Shown here in pieces: positions 36,438 through 45,938 of a stretch of DNA of 64,000 nt; positions within the stretch are counted from its first letter, which is position 1, and every line of letters begins with the position of its first letter. The position numbers were made by a program, and so were the translations under genes. The stretch comes from Robiginitalea marina (GTDB taxonomy: Bacteria > Bacteroidota > Bacteroidia > Flavobacteriales > Flavobacteriaceae): assembly GCF_024006985.1 (NCBI RefSeq), contig NZ_JAMXIB010000003.1:124001-188000 (forward strand), written 5' to 3'. The notes under the pieces were generated by a model. It searched no databases. It was not told where the DNA came from and saw only the letters and a program-made list of their open reading frames with translations.

Positions 36438-36521
36438 ACCCAGTATCTTCCTTAAACTGCTTTAGTTAGATGGATGTTGGGGGCAAAGGTTGCTTGAGGC
36501 GGGGATATTTCCCCTTTGGGA

Positions 36522-37529
36522 TTACCCTTTGATCGCCTTTATGGCATCTTTGATTTTTTCCTCGAGTTCATCCATGAGTTCCGGGTTGTCCTGCAGCAGG
36601 ACTTTTACGGCATCCCTGCCCTGCCCCAGCTTGGTGTCGCCATAGCTGAACCAGGAACCACTCTTTTTGATGATCTCGTAGGCCACCCCTAAATCGAGGA
36701 TTTCCCCGAGTTTGGAAATCCCCTCCCCGTACATGATATCAAACTCAGCCGTTTTGAACGGGGGGGCCACTTTGTTTTTCACCACTTTAACCCGGGTCTT
36801 GTTTCCCTGTACCTCCCCGTCAGTGTCCTTGATCTGGGTAGAGCGCCGGATATCCAGGCGTACCGAGGCATAAAATTTCAGGGCGTTACCCCCTGTGGTA
36901 GTTTCCGGATTGCCGAACATGACCCCGATTTTTTCCCGCAGCTGGTTGATGAAGATTACGGTGCTGTGCGTTTTGCTGATCGAACCGGTCAGCTTTCGCA
37001 GGGCCTGCGACATCAGTCGGGCATGGAGGCCGACCTTCGAATCCCCCATCTCCCCCTCAATCTCGCTTTTGGGCGTCAGGGCGGCCACGGAATCGATAAT
37101 CACGATGTCGATCGCCCCTGAACGGATCAGGTTGTCTGCAATCTCCAGGGCCTGTTCCCCGTGATCGGGTTGGGAAATTATCAGGTTGTCGATATCCACC
37201 CCAAGTTTTTCGGCATAAAAGCGGTCAAAGGCGTGTTCAGCATCGATAAAGGCGGCAATGCCACCCGCCTTTTGCGCCTCTGCGATGGCGTGGAGGGTAA
37301 GGGTGGTTTTTCCCGAAGATTCCGGCCCGTAAATTTCGATGACCCTGCCCCGGGGATACCCTCCCACCCCGAGGGCCAAATCAAGCCCGAGGGAACCGGA
37401 CGAGATGACCTCAACATCCTGTACCACTTCATCCCCCATCTTCATGACAGCGCCTTTTCCATAGGTTTTGTCCAGTTTGTCCAGGGTTAGTTTCAGGGCT
37501 TTCAGCTTCGCTTCTTTCTCGCTGCTCAT
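36522..37529 (-). CDS. recA: Recombinase A
   Basis: A 335-residue RecA, the strand-exchange ATPase that also triggers the SOS response. Walker A is [10 protein letters not shown], Walker B region [17 protein letters not shown], and the DNA-binding loop region [18 protein letters not shown] is intact. Normal length. It is divergent from the small Cys-rich ORF. Confidence 0.98.
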   Translation of the reverse strand: MSSEKEAKLKALKLTLDKLDKTYGKGAVMKMGDEVVQDVEVISSGSLGLDLALGVGGYPRGRVIEIYGPESSGKTTLTLHAIAEAQKAGGIAAFIDAEHAFDRFYAEKLGVDIDNLIISQPDHGEQALEIADNLIRSGAIDIVIIDSVAALTPKSEIEGEMGDSKVGLHARLMSQALRKLTGSISKTHSTVIFINQLREKIGVMFGNPETTTGGNALKFYASVRLDIRRSTQIKDTDGEVQGNKTRVKVVKNKVAPPFKTAEFDIMYGEGISKLGEILDLGVAYEIIKKSGSWFSYGDTKLGQGRDAVKVLLQDNPELMDELEEKIKDAIKAIKG

Positions 37530-37554
37530 CGATATGTGATTTTTTTGTGGAGGA

Positions 37555-37587
37555 CTAAATTACCATTTCTTTTTATGATTCCCGCAA
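37555..37587 (-). promoter_or_regulatory. Promoter of recA
   Basis: On the minus strand TTG (37587-37585) and TAATTTAG (37562-37555) are 22 bp apart, and the -7 box ends 25 bp before the recA start. The -7 box differs from TAnnTTTG at one base. Confidence 0.4.
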
Positions 37588-37622
37588 TGGGAAAAGCAAC
37601 CTTTTTGCACTCGTGGAATCTT

Positions 37623-37736
37623 ATGAACATAAATACCCGTTGCCGATCCAAAGATAATTACGGGAACTGCATCCCAATTTCATCAAATTGCTGTGGAGAA
37701 GAAGGAAAATGCGGTCCCACCGGAGCCCTGTACTGA
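37623..37736 (+). CDS. Candidate small Cys-rich protein (37 aa)
   Basis: An ATG-to-TGA frame for 37 residues beginning MNINTRCRSKDNYGNC and ending CGPTGALY, with five cysteines (including a CC pair). It lies in the recA-trhO spacer, and a strong intrinsic terminator begins in its last codons, with the stop codon inside the loop. trhO has its own promoter after the terminator, so this would be an independent short transcript. It could also be an sRNA. No family recognised. Confidence 0.4.
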   Translation: MNINTRCRSKDNYGNCIPISSNCCGEEGKCGPTGALY

Positions 37737-37754
37737 AAACAGGGCTCTTTTTTT
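37723..37754 (+). terminator. Intrinsic terminator upstream of trhO
   Basis: GAGCCCTGT-N7-ACAGGGCTC, a perfect 9-bp stem, followed by seven T. It overlaps the end of the small Cys-rich ORF, and recA points away, so a plus-strand transcript must end here. Confidence 0.8.
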
Positions 37755-37785
37755 GCCCTCTTTTTCAAGGGATTGACTATTTTTG
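37752..37785 (+). promoter_or_regulatory. Promoter of trhO
   Basis: TTTG (37752-37755) and TATTTTTG (37778-37785) are separated by 22 bp, a full Bacteroidota -33/-7 promoter. The -7 box ends 37 bp before the trhO ATG. The -33 element overlaps the T-run of the preceding terminator. Confidence 0.55.
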
Positions 37786-37822
37786 GCCTTTCGATTTCTT
37801 TTAACTTAAATATTGGTATAGC

Positions 37823-38881
37823 ATGCAACTGTACAATACGCTAAGTGCAAAGGAAAGAGAAGCCCTGATTGAGCAGGCTGGGAAAGACCGGCTCACGATC
37901 TCTTTCTACAAATACGCACACATCGGAAACCCGGGGCTCCTGAGGAACCACCTTTTCATCCACTGGGATGAACTGGACGTTCTCGGCAGGATTTATGTTG
38001 CCCACGAAGGGGTAAACGCCCAGCTTTCCGTTCCCGCAGAGAATTTCAACCGATTCAAGGCACACCTCGACAGCATCAGTTTCCTGGAGGGTGTCCGGTT
38101 GAATATCGCCATTGAACAAGACAATAAATCTTTCCTGAAGCTGAAGGTAAAGGTCCGGAGGAAAATTGTGGCCGACGGCCTCGACGACGGCAGCTTCGAT
38201 GTCACCGACAAAGGCATCCATGTGGATGCCGAACAATTCAACCAGCTGTTGGAAGACCCCGATGCCATTGTGGTCGATATGCGCAACCACTATGAAAGCG
38301 AAATCGGCCACTTCAGGACGGCCATTACCCCGGATGTGGATACGTTCCGGGATTCCCTGGACCTGATCGAAGCCCAGCTGAGGGACCACAAGGAAGACAA
38401 AAAGCTCGTCATGTACTGCACCGGGGGGATCCGCTGTGAAAAGGCCAGTGCCTATTACCGCCATAAGGGCTTCAGGCAGGTCTACCAGCTGGAAGGCGGG
38501 ATCATTGAATATACACGCCAGGTGCGGGAAAAGCAGTTGGAGAACAAGTTCCTGGGCAAGAATTTTGTTTTTGACCAACGGCGTTCAGAGCGCATTTCCG
38601 ATGATGTCATCGCCAGTTGCCACCAGTGCGGAAAACCCTGTGACACCCACACCAACTGCGCAAATGAAGGGTGCCACCTGCTGTTTATCCAGTGCCCCGA
38701 ATGCGCGGAAAACATGAACCATTGTTGCTCCGAAGCGTGCATGGAAGTCGTTGCCCTGCCTTATGAGGAACAAAAGAAGCTCCGCAAAGGGAGGGTCAAG
38801 AGCAACCTGATCTTCAAAAAAGGACGGTCTGAGGTGCTGAAATTTAAGAAGTCGCCGGAAAACACTGCCGTTCTGGAATAG
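37823..38881 (+). CDS. trhO: tRNA uridine 34 hydroxylase TrhO (rhodanese family)
   Basis: A 352-residue protein of the YceA/TrhO family, which makes 5-hydroxyuridine at tRNA position 34. The N-terminal acylphosphatase-like domain contains YVAHEGVNAQLSVP. The rhodanese domain has the active loop CTGGIRCEKAS at about residue 200. A C-terminal Cys-rich zinc-like region follows (CHQCGKPCDTHTNC, CPECAENMNHCC). Confidence 0.94.
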   Translation: MQLYNTLSAKEREALIEQAGKDRLTISFYKYAHIGNPGLLRNHLFIHWDELDVLGRIYVAHEGVNAQLSVPAENFNRFKAHLDSISFLEGVRLNIAIEQDNKSFLKLKVKVRRKIVADGLDDGSFDVTDKGIHVDAEQFNQLLEDPDAIVVDMRNHYESEIGHFRTAITPDVDTFRDSLDLIEAQLRDHKEDKKLVMYCTGGIRCEKASAYYRHKGFRQVYQLEGGIIEYTRQVREKQLENKFLGKNFVFDQRRSERISDDVIASCHQCGKPCDTHTNCANEGCHLLFIQCPECAENMNHCCSEACMEVVALPYEEQKKLRKGRVKSNLIFKKGRSEVLKFKKSPENTAVLE

Positions 38882-38911
38882 GGCTCCCCTGTCAGAAAAA
38901 AACACAAAGCC

Positions 38912-38985
38912 GGCGCCCCGGCACCATCCCCGGGAACCAACTGTTCTGCCTGCAAACCCGGCCGGCTGCAGACGGGCGCCTTTTT
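38912..38985 (+). terminator. Structured terminator after trhO
   Basis: GGCGCCC (38912-38918) pairs with GGGCGCC (38974-38980), followed by five T. The 55-nt interior has further GC-rich inverted segments, so a branched RNA rather than a simple hairpin is likely. Confidence 0.5.
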
Positions 38986-39084
38986 CTTTTGCGCCTAAAA
39001 TTATTCTATCTTTACGCGAGTAATCTATTATGAACCCGTATCTGCAGCCGCCCCTAAGGGCACTGTGGATTTGAGATAAAAAAT

Positions 39085-40245
39085 ATGGGATGTAGCAGTT
39101 GTTCAACCGCAGAAGGGGGACAGCCGCGCGGATGCAGGAACAATGGGACCTGCGCAACGGATGGCTGTAACAAACTCACGGTGTTTGACTGGCTTTCCAA
39201 CATGTCTCTGCCTGCCGGACAGGAGGTTTTTGACGTGGTTGAAGTGCGGTTTAAAAACAGCAGGAAGGAATATTTCAGGAATTCAGAAGGCCTTCCCCTA
39301 TCGATCGGGGATGTCGTGGCCACGCAGGCCAAATCGGGGCATGACGTAGGCCATGTGACCCTCGCCGGGGAACTGGTTAGGGTGCAGCTGAAGAAGAAAA
39401 ACATCCCCCTGAATGCCGACCTGCCAAAAGTATACCGCAAGGCGACCCAGCGGGACATAGACAAGTGGCATAAGGTCAGGGGAAAAGAGGAGGAGATCAA
39501 AAAAAGGGCCCGGGAAATGGCCATCATCCTGGGCTTGCAAATGAAGATTTCCGACGTGGAATTCCAGGGCGATGGATCCAAGGCCACGTTCTACTATACC
39601 TCTGAGGACCGGGTCGATTTCCGCCAGCTGATCAAGGACATGGCCAAGGCCTTTGGCATCCGCGTTGAGATGCGCCAGATAGGGTACCGCCAGGAAGCCC
39701 AGCGCCTTGGGGGCATTGGGTCCTGTGGCAGGGAATTGTGTTGTTCCACCTGGCTGACGGACTTCAGGTCGGTCACCACGGGGGCAGCCCGATACCAGCA
39801 ACTCTCGCTAAACCCCCAGAAACTGGCCGGACAGTGCGGCAAACTGAAATGCTGCCTCAATTACGAACTCGACACCTACCTGGATGCCCTGAAGGATTTT
39901 CCGCCCCTGGACACCAAACTGCAAACGGAAAAGGGCGTGGCGTTTTGCCAGAAAACCGATATTTTCAAGGGGGTCCTATGGTTTTCCTACCGGGACGACC
40001 CGGCGACCTGGCATTCCCTGGGCAGCGAACAGGTCCATGAAATCCTGGAGCTGAACCGGCAGAAGAAAAAAGCAGGGAGCCTGGAAGAGTACGCCTCGGA
40101 GAACTATCAGACCGAGGAGGTCGCTTTTGAAAATCCCGTCGGGCAGGACAGCCTTACGCGGTTTGACCGACCCAAGGGGAGGCGGAACAGGAAAAAACGG
40201 AACAACAAAGGGGGCAATAAAAAAAGAACGGGCCGAAATGCATAG
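39085..40245 (+). CDS. ricT: PSP1 domain protein (RicT/YaaT-like)
   Basis: A 386-residue PSP1 protein. It has a Cys-rich N-terminus (CSSC, GCRNNGTC, GCNK) and the PSP1 core EVRFKNSRKEYFRN. CGRELCCSTW and CGKLKCCLNYE are the Fe-S ligands known from RicT. In Bacillus RicT acts in the RicAFT complex on RNA maturation. The C-terminus is a basic Lys/Arg/Asn tail. It overlaps gldH by 8 bp. Confidence 0.9.
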   Translation: MGCSSCSTAEGGQPRGCRNNGTCATDGCNKLTVFDWLSNMSLPAGQEVFDVVEVRFKNSRKEYFRNSEGLPLSIGDVVATQAKSGHDVGHVTLAGELVRVQLKKKNIPLNADLPKVYRKATQRDIDKWHKVRGKEEEIKKRAREMAIILGLQMKISDVEFQGDGSKATFYYTSEDRVDFRQLIKDMAKAFGIRVEMRQIGYRQEAQRLGGIGSCGRELCCSTWLTDFRSVTTGAARYQQLSLNPQKLAGQCGKLKCCLNYELDTYLDALKDFPPLDTKLQTEKGVAFCQKTDIFKGVLWFSYRDDPATWHSLGSEQVHEILELNRQKKKAGSLEEYASENYQTEEVAFENPVGQDSLTRFDRPKGRRNRKKRNNKGGNKKRTGRNA

Positions 40246-40720
40246 AATTCTCACGGCGTTGCTCGCCATGATTTTAGGGGTTTCCTGTACTGAAAAACTG
40301 GCCTTCGCCGAGGTGCGGGACACCGGGAACGGGAAGTGGGCAAAGGACCAGGCGATGGAATTCTCCTTTTCGGGCCTTGACAGCGCCCGGGCCCACGAGA
40401 TGTTCATCACCCTTCGCAATGACAACCAATACCCTTTCAACAACCTTTTTCTGATAGTCGAATTGAATACCCCGGACGGTACGTCGCAGCGCGACACCCT
40501 GGAATATGAGATGGCCGATGCCGAAGGGAACTGGCTGGGTTCCGGCCTGGGCAGCGTAAGGAAGAACAAATTATGGTATCGCGAAAACATCGTTTTTCCC
40601 GATTCGGGCGTATATAAGGTTACCATCTCGCACGCCATGCGAAAAAACGGGAGTGTTGAAGGCATGGAGGCCCTTCCCGGGGTGCTGGATGTGGGTCTTC
40701 AGATCGAGAAGAAACAGTAG
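40238..40720 (+). CDS. gldH: Gliding motility lipoprotein GldH
   Basis: A 160-residue lipoprotein, lipobox ending at Cys17 (ILGVSC). The GldH block WAKDQAMEFSFSGLDS is followed by YPFNNLFLIVEL and GVYKVTISHAMR. GldH is required for gliding in F. johnsoniae. The start is ATG 40238, within the ricT end. It sits 6 bp before the PBP gene. Confidence 0.9.
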   Translation: MHRILTALLAMILGVSCTEKLAFAEVRDTGNGKWAKDQAMEFSFSGLDSARAHEMFITLRNDNQYPFNNLFLIVELNTPDGTSQRDTLEYEMADAEGNWLGSGLGSVRKNKLWYRENIVFPDSGVYKVTISHAMRKNGSVEGMEALPGVLDVGLQIEKKQ

Positions 40721-40726
40721 AGACCG

Positions 40727-43069
40727 ATGGCAAAAAAGCAAAGGAAATCATCAGCCCCCTCTTTCCGGCCTTTTATCAAGGGCTTCTGGATCTTTTTTGT
40801 GTTTGGAACCCTCTCGTTGGCCCTGGTGTTCCTGTTGGCGTCCTGGGGGGTCTTCGGGGAGATGCCCACCTTTGAACGCCTGGAAAACCCCCAAACCAAC
40901 CTGGCTACCGAGATCATTTCTTCCGACGGGAAAACCCTGGGAAAATTCTTCCTGGATGATAACCGTACCGATGTGCCCTATTCCGAAATTCCCCCGAACC
41001 TCGTGGAGGCCCTGATCGCCACGGAAGACGCACGCTTTTTTGAACACTCGGGGATCGATGTAAGGGGCACCCTCCGGGCCCTGATCTTCCTGGGCCAGAA
41101 AGGGGGGGCCAGCACGATTTCGCAGCAATTGGCACGCCAGCTTTTCGTTGGGGTGCGGTCTAAAAACGTGGTGGAGGCAGTGCTCCAGAAGGTCAAGGAA
41201 TGGGTCATCGCCACCCGCCTGGAGCGGAGTTATACCAAGGAGGAGATTATCGCCATGTATCTGAATATCTATGATTTCAATTACAATGCCGATGGGATTC
41301 GCTCCGCTGCCCGGATCTATTTTGGCAAGGAGCCGAGGGACCTGAAAACCGAAGAGTCGGCCGTACTGGTGGGCATGCTTAAAAATTCCTCCCTCTACAA
41401 CCCGATCCGCAGGGAACAACTCGTGCTTGACCGCCGCAACACCGTACTGGCCCAGATGGCCAAATACGATTACATCACGGAGGCGGAGCGGGATTCGTTG
41501 TCGGCCCTTAAAATGGACATCAATTTCAATCCGGAAAACCACCGGGAAGGCCTGGCCACCTACTTCCGGATGTACCTGCAGGGCTGGCTCAAAGACTGGA
41601 TTTCCAAAAACCCCAGGCCCGCCCGGGAAGGGGAGCGCGATACCTGGAACATCTACCTCGACGGGTTAAAGGTCTACACCACCATTGATTCACGCATGCA
41701 GGCGCACGCCGAACAGGCCGTACAGGAACACATGAAGAACCTCCAGAAGGAGTTCTTCGTCCAGCAAACCCGTGAACGCAACCCAACCACGCCCTTCCTG
41801 GACCTGACCCCCGAAGAGATCGAGGGCATCCTGGAGCGGGCCATGAAAAACTCCGATCGCTGGAGGGCGATGGCCCGGGAGGGCAAATCGGAAAAGGAAA
41901 TACGGGCTTCTTTCCGGGAACCGGCCGAAATGACCGTTTTCGACTGGAATGCGCCCACGCGCGAGAAGGACACCGTGATGACCCCCCTGGACTCCATCCG
42001 CTATTACAAAACCTTCCTGCGGGCCGCCATGATGTCTATGGAGCCACAGACCGGGCACGTAAAGGCCTGGGTGGGGGGAATCAACTACCGGCATTTCCAG
42101 TACGACAATGTTATCCAGGGGGCCAGGCAGGCGGGCTCTACCTTCAAGCCGTTTATTTATGCGGCGGCCATAGACCAGCTGAGGCGATCGCCCTGCGATG
42201 AACTGCCCGACACCCAGTACTGTATTGAAGCCGGCAAACACGGAAACCCGGAACCCTGGTGCCCTAAAAACTCCGATGGGAAGTATTCCGGTAAGAGCTA
42301 TACCCTCAAAGCGGCCCTGGCCAACTCCGTCAATACGGTAACTGCCCAGCTCATCGACGAGGTAGGGCCAAAACCCGTGGTCGCCATTGTGAAGAACCTC
42401 GGCCTCACCGGGGAGATCCCGGAAGTACCCTCCATCGCCCTTGGGACCCCCGATTTCAATGTCTATGAAATGGTAGGGGCCTACGGGGCTTTTGCCAACC
42501 AGGGGGTGTACGTGAAACCGGTGATGGTTACCCGTATTGAAGACAGGAATGGCACGGTCCTCTATGAATACACCCCCGAGACCAAGGATGTGCTCAGCAG
42601 GGATGTGGCCTATGCCATGGTAGACCTCCTTAAAGGGGTTACGGAAGGGGGTTCGGGGACCCGGCTGCGCCACAATTACAACAAAAACACCCAGGTCTAT
42701 AAAGAAATCATCACGGGATACCCCTATGAATTCACCAACCCGATAGCCGGAAAAACAGGCACCACCCAGAACCAGAGCGATGGTTGGTTCATCGGCATGG
42801 TGCCCAACCTGGTCACCGGGGTCTGGGTAGGCGGGGAGGACCGGGCCACCCATTTCAAGAACATCGTCTATGGACAGGGGGCGTCTATGGCGCTTCCCAT
42901 CTGGGGGCTGTATATGAAACAGAACTACGCAAACCCCGAACTGGAGGTTTCCACAGATGATTTTGAGCAGCCGGAAGAACTCTCCATCCGGGTCGATTGC
43001 AGCACGCCCACCCCGGAAGAGGAAGAGAACCAGGAGTTGGAAGACGATCTGGAAGACCTCGATTTTTAA
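40727..43069 (+). CDS. Class A penicillin-binding protein (PBP1A)
   Basis: A 780-residue bifunctional enzyme that polymerises and cross-links peptidoglycan in the periplasm. A membrane helix at about residues 18-40 is followed by a GT51 domain ([32 protein letters not shown]). The transpeptidase has SxxK at Ser471-Lys474 (GSTFKPF), SVN and KTGTT at about residue 675. The C-terminal tail is acidic ([17 protein letters not shown]). Confidence 0.95.
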   Translation: MAKKQRKSSAPSFRPFIKGFWIFFVFGTLSLALVFLLASWGVFGEMPTFERLENPQTNLATEIISSDGKTLGKFFLDDNRTDVPYSEIPPNLVEALIATEDARFFEHSGIDVRGTLRALIFLGQKGGASTISQQLARQLFVGVRSKNVVEAVLQKVKEWVIATRLERSYTKEEIIAMYLNIYDFNYNADGIRSAARIYFGKEPRDLKTEESAVLVGMLKNSSLYNPIRREQLVLDRRNTVLAQMAKYDYITEAERDSLSALKMDINFNPENHREGLATYFRMYLQGWLKDWISKNPRPAREGERDTWNIYLDGLKVYTTIDSRMQAHAEQAVQEHMKNLQKEFFVQQTRERNPTTPFLDLTPEEIEGILERAMKNSDRWRAMAREGKSEKEIRASFREPAEMTVFDWNAPTREKDTVMTPLDSIRYYKTFLRAAMMSMEPQTGHVKAWVGGINYRHFQYDNVIQGARQAGSTFKPFIYAAAIDQLRRSPCDELPDTQYCIEAGKHGNPEPWCPKNSDGKYSGKSYTLKAALANSVNTVTAQLIDEVGPKPVVAIVKNLGLTGEIPEVPSIALGTPDFNVYEMVGAYGAFANQGVYVKPVMVTRIEDRNGTVLYEYTPETKDVLSRDVAYAMVDLLKGVTEGGSGTRLRHNYNKNTQVYKEIITGYPYEFTNPIAGKTGTTQNQSDGWFIGMVPNLVTGVWVGGEDRATHFKNIVYGQGASMALPIWGLYMKQNYANPELEVSTDDFEQPEELSIRVDCSTPTPEEEENQELEDDLEDLDF

Positions 43070-43119
43070 AGACCCCGCCCGTTGCGGGAAAGGGGTATAC
43101 GAATAAAGCAGGAATAGTT

Positions 43120-43818
43120 ATGATACGAAAGACTGTGGAGGATGCCCGGGAAGCCCTGGAAGGGGTTGAAGACGGCATGACCCTGATGCTTGGCGGTTTT
43201 GGCTTGTGCGGGATCCCTGAAAATGCCATTTCAGAGCTGGTGCGCAGGGGGGTAACGGACCTGACATGCATTAGCAACAATGCGGGGGTGGACGATTTTG
43301 GCCTGGGCCTTTTGCTGCAGAAAAAACAAATCCGCAAAATGGTTTCCTCCTATGTGGGGGAGAATGACGAATTTGAACGCCAGATGCTCAGTGGGGAACT
43401 GGAGGTGGAACTCACCCCACAGGGGACGCTGGCGGAAAAATGCCGGGCGGCCCAGGCTGGGATCCCAGCCTTTTTCACCCCGGCCGGATTTGGCACCGAA
43501 GTGGCCGAAGGGAAGGAAATCAGGGAATTCCATGGCAAAATGTATGTGATGGAAGAAGCATACCAGGCAGATTTTTCCTTCGTGAAAGCCTGGAAGGGCG
43601 ACGAGGCGGGGAACCTTGTTTTCCGCGGTACTGCCCGCAATTTCAACCCCTGTATGTGCGGGGCAGCCCGCATTACGGTGGCGGAAGTTGAGGAGCTGGT
43701 CCCGGCCGGGACCCTGGACCCCAACCAAATCCATATCCCCGGGATTTTTGTACAGCGGATTTTCCAGGGACGGGATTATGAGAAGCGAATTGAACAGCGG
43801 ACGGTGCGAAAGAGGTGA
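43120..43818 (+). CDS. 3-oxoacid CoA-transferase subunit A
   Basis: A 232-residue alpha subunit of succinyl-CoA:3-ketoacid CoA-transferase, which activates acetoacetate. Typical blocks are [34 protein letters not shown] and [25 protein letters not shown]. The start is ATG 43120. Its partner subunit B lies beyond an insertion carrying a four-helix-bundle gene. Confidence 0.95.
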   Translation: MIRKTVEDAREALEGVEDGMTLMLGGFGLCGIPENAISELVRRGVTDLTCISNNAGVDDFGLGLLLQKKQIRKMVSSYVGENDEFERQMLSGELEVELTPQGTLAEKCRAAQAGIPAFFTPAGFGTEVAEGKEIREFHGKMYVMEEAYQADFSFVKAWKGDEAGNLVFRGTARNFNPCMCGAARITVAEVEELVPAGTLDPNQIHIPGIFVQRIFQGRDYEKRIEQRTVRKR

Positions 43819-43824
43819 TTTGGC

Positions 43825-43870
43825 ATTTGGCTAATTAGCGAATTAGCGAATTAGTGAATTAGCGAATTTT
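43825..43870. repeat. Left flank of insertion: inverted repeat and 8-bp tandem repeats
   Basis: ATTTGGCTAATTAGCGAATT (43825-43844) is the left inverted repeat. It runs into four 8-bp units of AATTAGCG (the third is AATTAGTG) from 43833 to 43864. The base composition changes sharply to AT-rich here. Confidence 0.7.
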
Positions 43871-43935
43871 ACAATGCTTGTGAGGTGCACCTGAGCAGTT
43901 GATATTTGATGGCGTTGACTCGAATGTCATTGTTA

Positions 43936-44319
43936 ATGAGCCATCCCACTTCGAATATTATTCAGGAAAAGACCTTTAAGTTCTCTCTTATGATTATTGA
44001 GTACACCGAGCACCTTCGGAGAAAAGATCATAGGGAGATGGCATCTCAATTGTTCAGGAGTGGAACAGGAATAGGAGCTAATGTTTGTGAGGCACAGAAT
44101 GCCGAGAGCCCTGCAGATTTTGTTCATAAATTTAAAATAGCGGCAAAGGAGGCAGAGGAGACAGAATATTGGTTGCGACTTTGTCTGGAATCAGGGCATT
44201 ATCCAAAGCCGGAAGAAGGGATTAACTCTGAAATCAGACAAATTTGCCGACTTATTAACCGAATTATCGGAAGTTCTAAGAGAAGAATGCATTTTAAGAA
44301 TAACCATAATCGTGATTAG
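43936..44319 (+). CDS. Four-helix bundle protein (23S rRNA intervening-sequence type)
   Basis: A 127-residue all-helical protein of the IVP family, with the hallmark LFRSGTGIGANVCEAQNAES and FKIAAKEAEETEYWLRLC. These genes were first found inside 23S rRNA intervening sequences. The start is ATG 43936; in-frame ATGs at 43924 and 43909 are possible. It is AT-rich relative to its neighbours and is flanked by inverted repeats, placed between the two CoA-transferase genes. Confidence 0.88.
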   Translation: MSHPTSNIIQEKTFKFSLMIIEYTEHLRRKDHREMASQLFRSGTGIGANVCEAQNAESPADFVHKFKIAAKEAEETEYWLRLCLESGHYPKPEEGINSEIRQICRLINRIIGSSKRRMHFKNNHNRD

Positions 44320-44341
44320 CATGTCGTAAGGGTTTCACGTC

Positions 44342-44368
44342 AAATTTGCTAATTGCCAAATTCGCTAA
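44342..44368. repeat. Right flank of insertion: inverted repeat
   Basis: The reverse complement of 44342-44361 (ATTTGGCAATTAGCAAATTT) matches the left repeat at 43825-43844 apart from indels. The adjacent AAATTCGCTAA (44358-44368) is an exact inverse of TTAGCGAATTT at the left tandem array. It ends 5 bp before the subunit B ATG. Confidence 0.7.
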
Positions 44369-44373
44369 ATGAT

Positions 44374-45027
44374 ATGCTCGATAAAAACGGAATAGCCAAA
44401 CGGATTGCCCGGGAAGTCAGGGACGGATACTATGTCAACCTGGGGATCGGAATCCCCACCCTGGTAGCCAATTTTGTGCGGGACGATATAGAGGTCGAAT
44501 TCCAGAGTGAGAACGGGGTACTCGGGATGGGACCCTTTCCCTTTGATGGGGAGGAGGACCCGGACCTGATCAATGCCGGAAAGCAGACCATAACGACCCT
44601 GCCCGGGGCCTCTTTCTTCGATTCTGCCATGAGTTTTTCCATGATCAGGGGGCAGCATGTGGACCTCACCATCCTGGGCGCCATGGAAGTGGCTGAGAAT
44701 GGGGATATCGCCAACTGGAAGATACCGGGGAAAATGGTCAAGGGGATGGGAGGGGCCATGGACCTGGTCGCTTCCGCCGAAAACATCATTGTGGCCATGA
44801 TGCACACCAACAAGGCCGGGGAATCAAAATTGCTCAAACGTTGCACCCTTCCCCTTACCGGGGTACAATGCGTAAAGAAGATCGTCACCAACCTGGCGGT
44901 GATGGAAATCACCCCTGAAGGGTTCCTCTTGCTCGAAAGGGCCCCCGGGGTCTCCGTAGAAGAGATCAGGAAGGCCACCGAGGGCAGGTTGGTCGTGCCC
45001 GCCGATGTGCCCGAGATGGCCCTCTGA
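44374..45027 (+). CDS. 3-oxoacid CoA-transferase subunit B
   Basis: A 217-residue beta subunit carrying the catalytic Glu46 (SENGVLGMGPFP). GYYVNLGIGIPTLVANF and SMIRGQHVDLTILGAMEV are family blocks. I start at ATG 44374, directly after the insertion's right repeat. It completes the enzyme with subunit A at 43120-43818. Confidence 0.95.
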   Translation: MLDKNGIAKRIAREVRDGYYVNLGIGIPTLVANFVRDDIEVEFQSENGVLGMGPFPFDGEEDPDLINAGKQTITTLPGASFFDSAMSFSMIRGQHVDLTILGAMEVAENGDIANWKIPGKMVKGMGGAMDLVASAENIIVAMMHTNKAGESKLLKRCTLPLTGVQCVKKIVTNLAVMEITPEGFLLLERAPGVSVEEIRKATEGRLVVPADVPEMAL

Positions 45028-45182
45028 GCGCCTTTCGGGTTCCGCAGAAATCATTCCCGACCCCTTTTGCAACAATTTGGCAGGGGTTGACAACAATCTT
45101 TCGGCTTTTTGGGAGGCGTTTCCTACTTTCGGGCGTAACCAAATCAGGGCATGGAGCCAGATGTCCTTAAACCCCGAAAGCC
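45028..45182. other. Spacer after CoA-transferase
   Basis: No gene or clear promoter; a small ORF with a terminator follows at 45183. Confidence 0.3.
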
Positions 45183-45290
45183 ATGGAATCCGAATCCCAC
45201 CAAATGAACGACCCGCAGGAGATCCAGGTGTATCGCAATGATTTCATCAGCGGCATCCTCCTTCTGGCACGGAAACTTTTCATGCTGTAA
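45183..45290 (+). CDS. Candidate small protein (35 aa)
   Basis: An ATG-to-TAA frame of 35 residues starting MESESHQMNDPQEI, with a hydrophobic/basic helical C-terminus (GILLLARKLFML) that could be membrane-associated. A strong intrinsic terminator follows 20 bp later. No family recognised, and it could be chance. Confidence 0.3.
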   Translation: MESESHQMNDPQEIQVYRNDFISGILLLARKLFML

Positions 45291-45310
45291 CGGTCCGAAA
45301 CAAGATTTTT

Positions 45311-45345
45311 AAAAGCCTCCCGGCGCATTCCGGGGGGCTTTTTTT
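45311..45345 (+). terminator. Intrinsic terminator
   Basis: A 13-bp stem (45311-45323 with 45330-45342, one G-U pair, hexaloop CGCATT) is followed by T residues. It closes the CoA-transferase/small-ORF transcript. Confidence 0.8.
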
Positions 45346-45379
45346 ATGGCCAACAGAAGTGTTTCCTTACCTTAGACCT

Positions 45380-45898
45380 GTGGAAAATGCGACCCTCAGA
45401 CTGTGTGGCGCCGGGGACCTGGAGGCGCTGGCATCCCTGTCAAGGGAGACCTTTACCCATGCCTTTGCCGCCCTGAACAACCCCCTGGATTTTCAGCAGC
45501 ATTTGGAGGAGGCCTTTAATCCGGAAAGGCTCAGGGCAGAACTTGGGAACCCGGATACCCGGTTTTATTTCCTGTATTCTGCCTCACAGCTGGCCGGGTA
45601 TATGAAAGTCAATGTGGGGCAGGCCCAGACGGAACTCCGGGAACCGGAAGGCATGGAAGTAGAGCGCCTTTACGTTATTGCAGAATTCCAGGGAAGGGGC
45701 CTGGGTGCCTGGATGCTGCAGCAGGCAGGGGATTTGGCCCGGAAGGAAGGAAAGCGATACCTCTGGCTGGGGGTATGGGAAGAGAATCTTGCAGCCATCC
45801 GCTTCTACAAACGCCACGGATTTGCTATTTTTGATAAACACCCGTACTACGTTGGGACCGACCGGCAGATGGACTGGATGATGCGACTGGACCTGTAG
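45380..45898 (+). CDS. GNAT family N-acetyltransferase
   Basis: A 172-residue GNAT enzyme. The acetyl-CoA pyrophosphate loop is EFQGRGLGAWML, preceded by the strand MEVERLYVIAE and followed by WLGVWEENLAAIRFYKRHGF. I choose GTG 45380 (MENATLRLC); the frame is open from GTG 45359. A -7-like TACCTTAG ends just upstream. Substrate unknown. Confidence 0.9.
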   Translation: MENATLRLCGAGDLEALASLSRETFTHAFAALNNPLDFQQHLEEAFNPERLRAELGNPDTRFYFLYSASQLAGYMKVNVGQAQTELREPEGMEVERLYVIAEFQGRGLGAWMLQQAGDLARKEGKRYLWLGVWEENLAAIRFYKRHGFAIFDKHPYYVGTDRQMDWMMRLDL

Positions 45899-45938
45899 GC
45901 CAGCCGTTGCGGCATATCACACCTTCAACTAAATTCTT

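Noticed and set aside
43833-43864. Short tandem repeats that could suggest a CRISPR array
   Set aside because: Units are 8 bp and contiguous with no spacers; they belong to the flank of the insertion.
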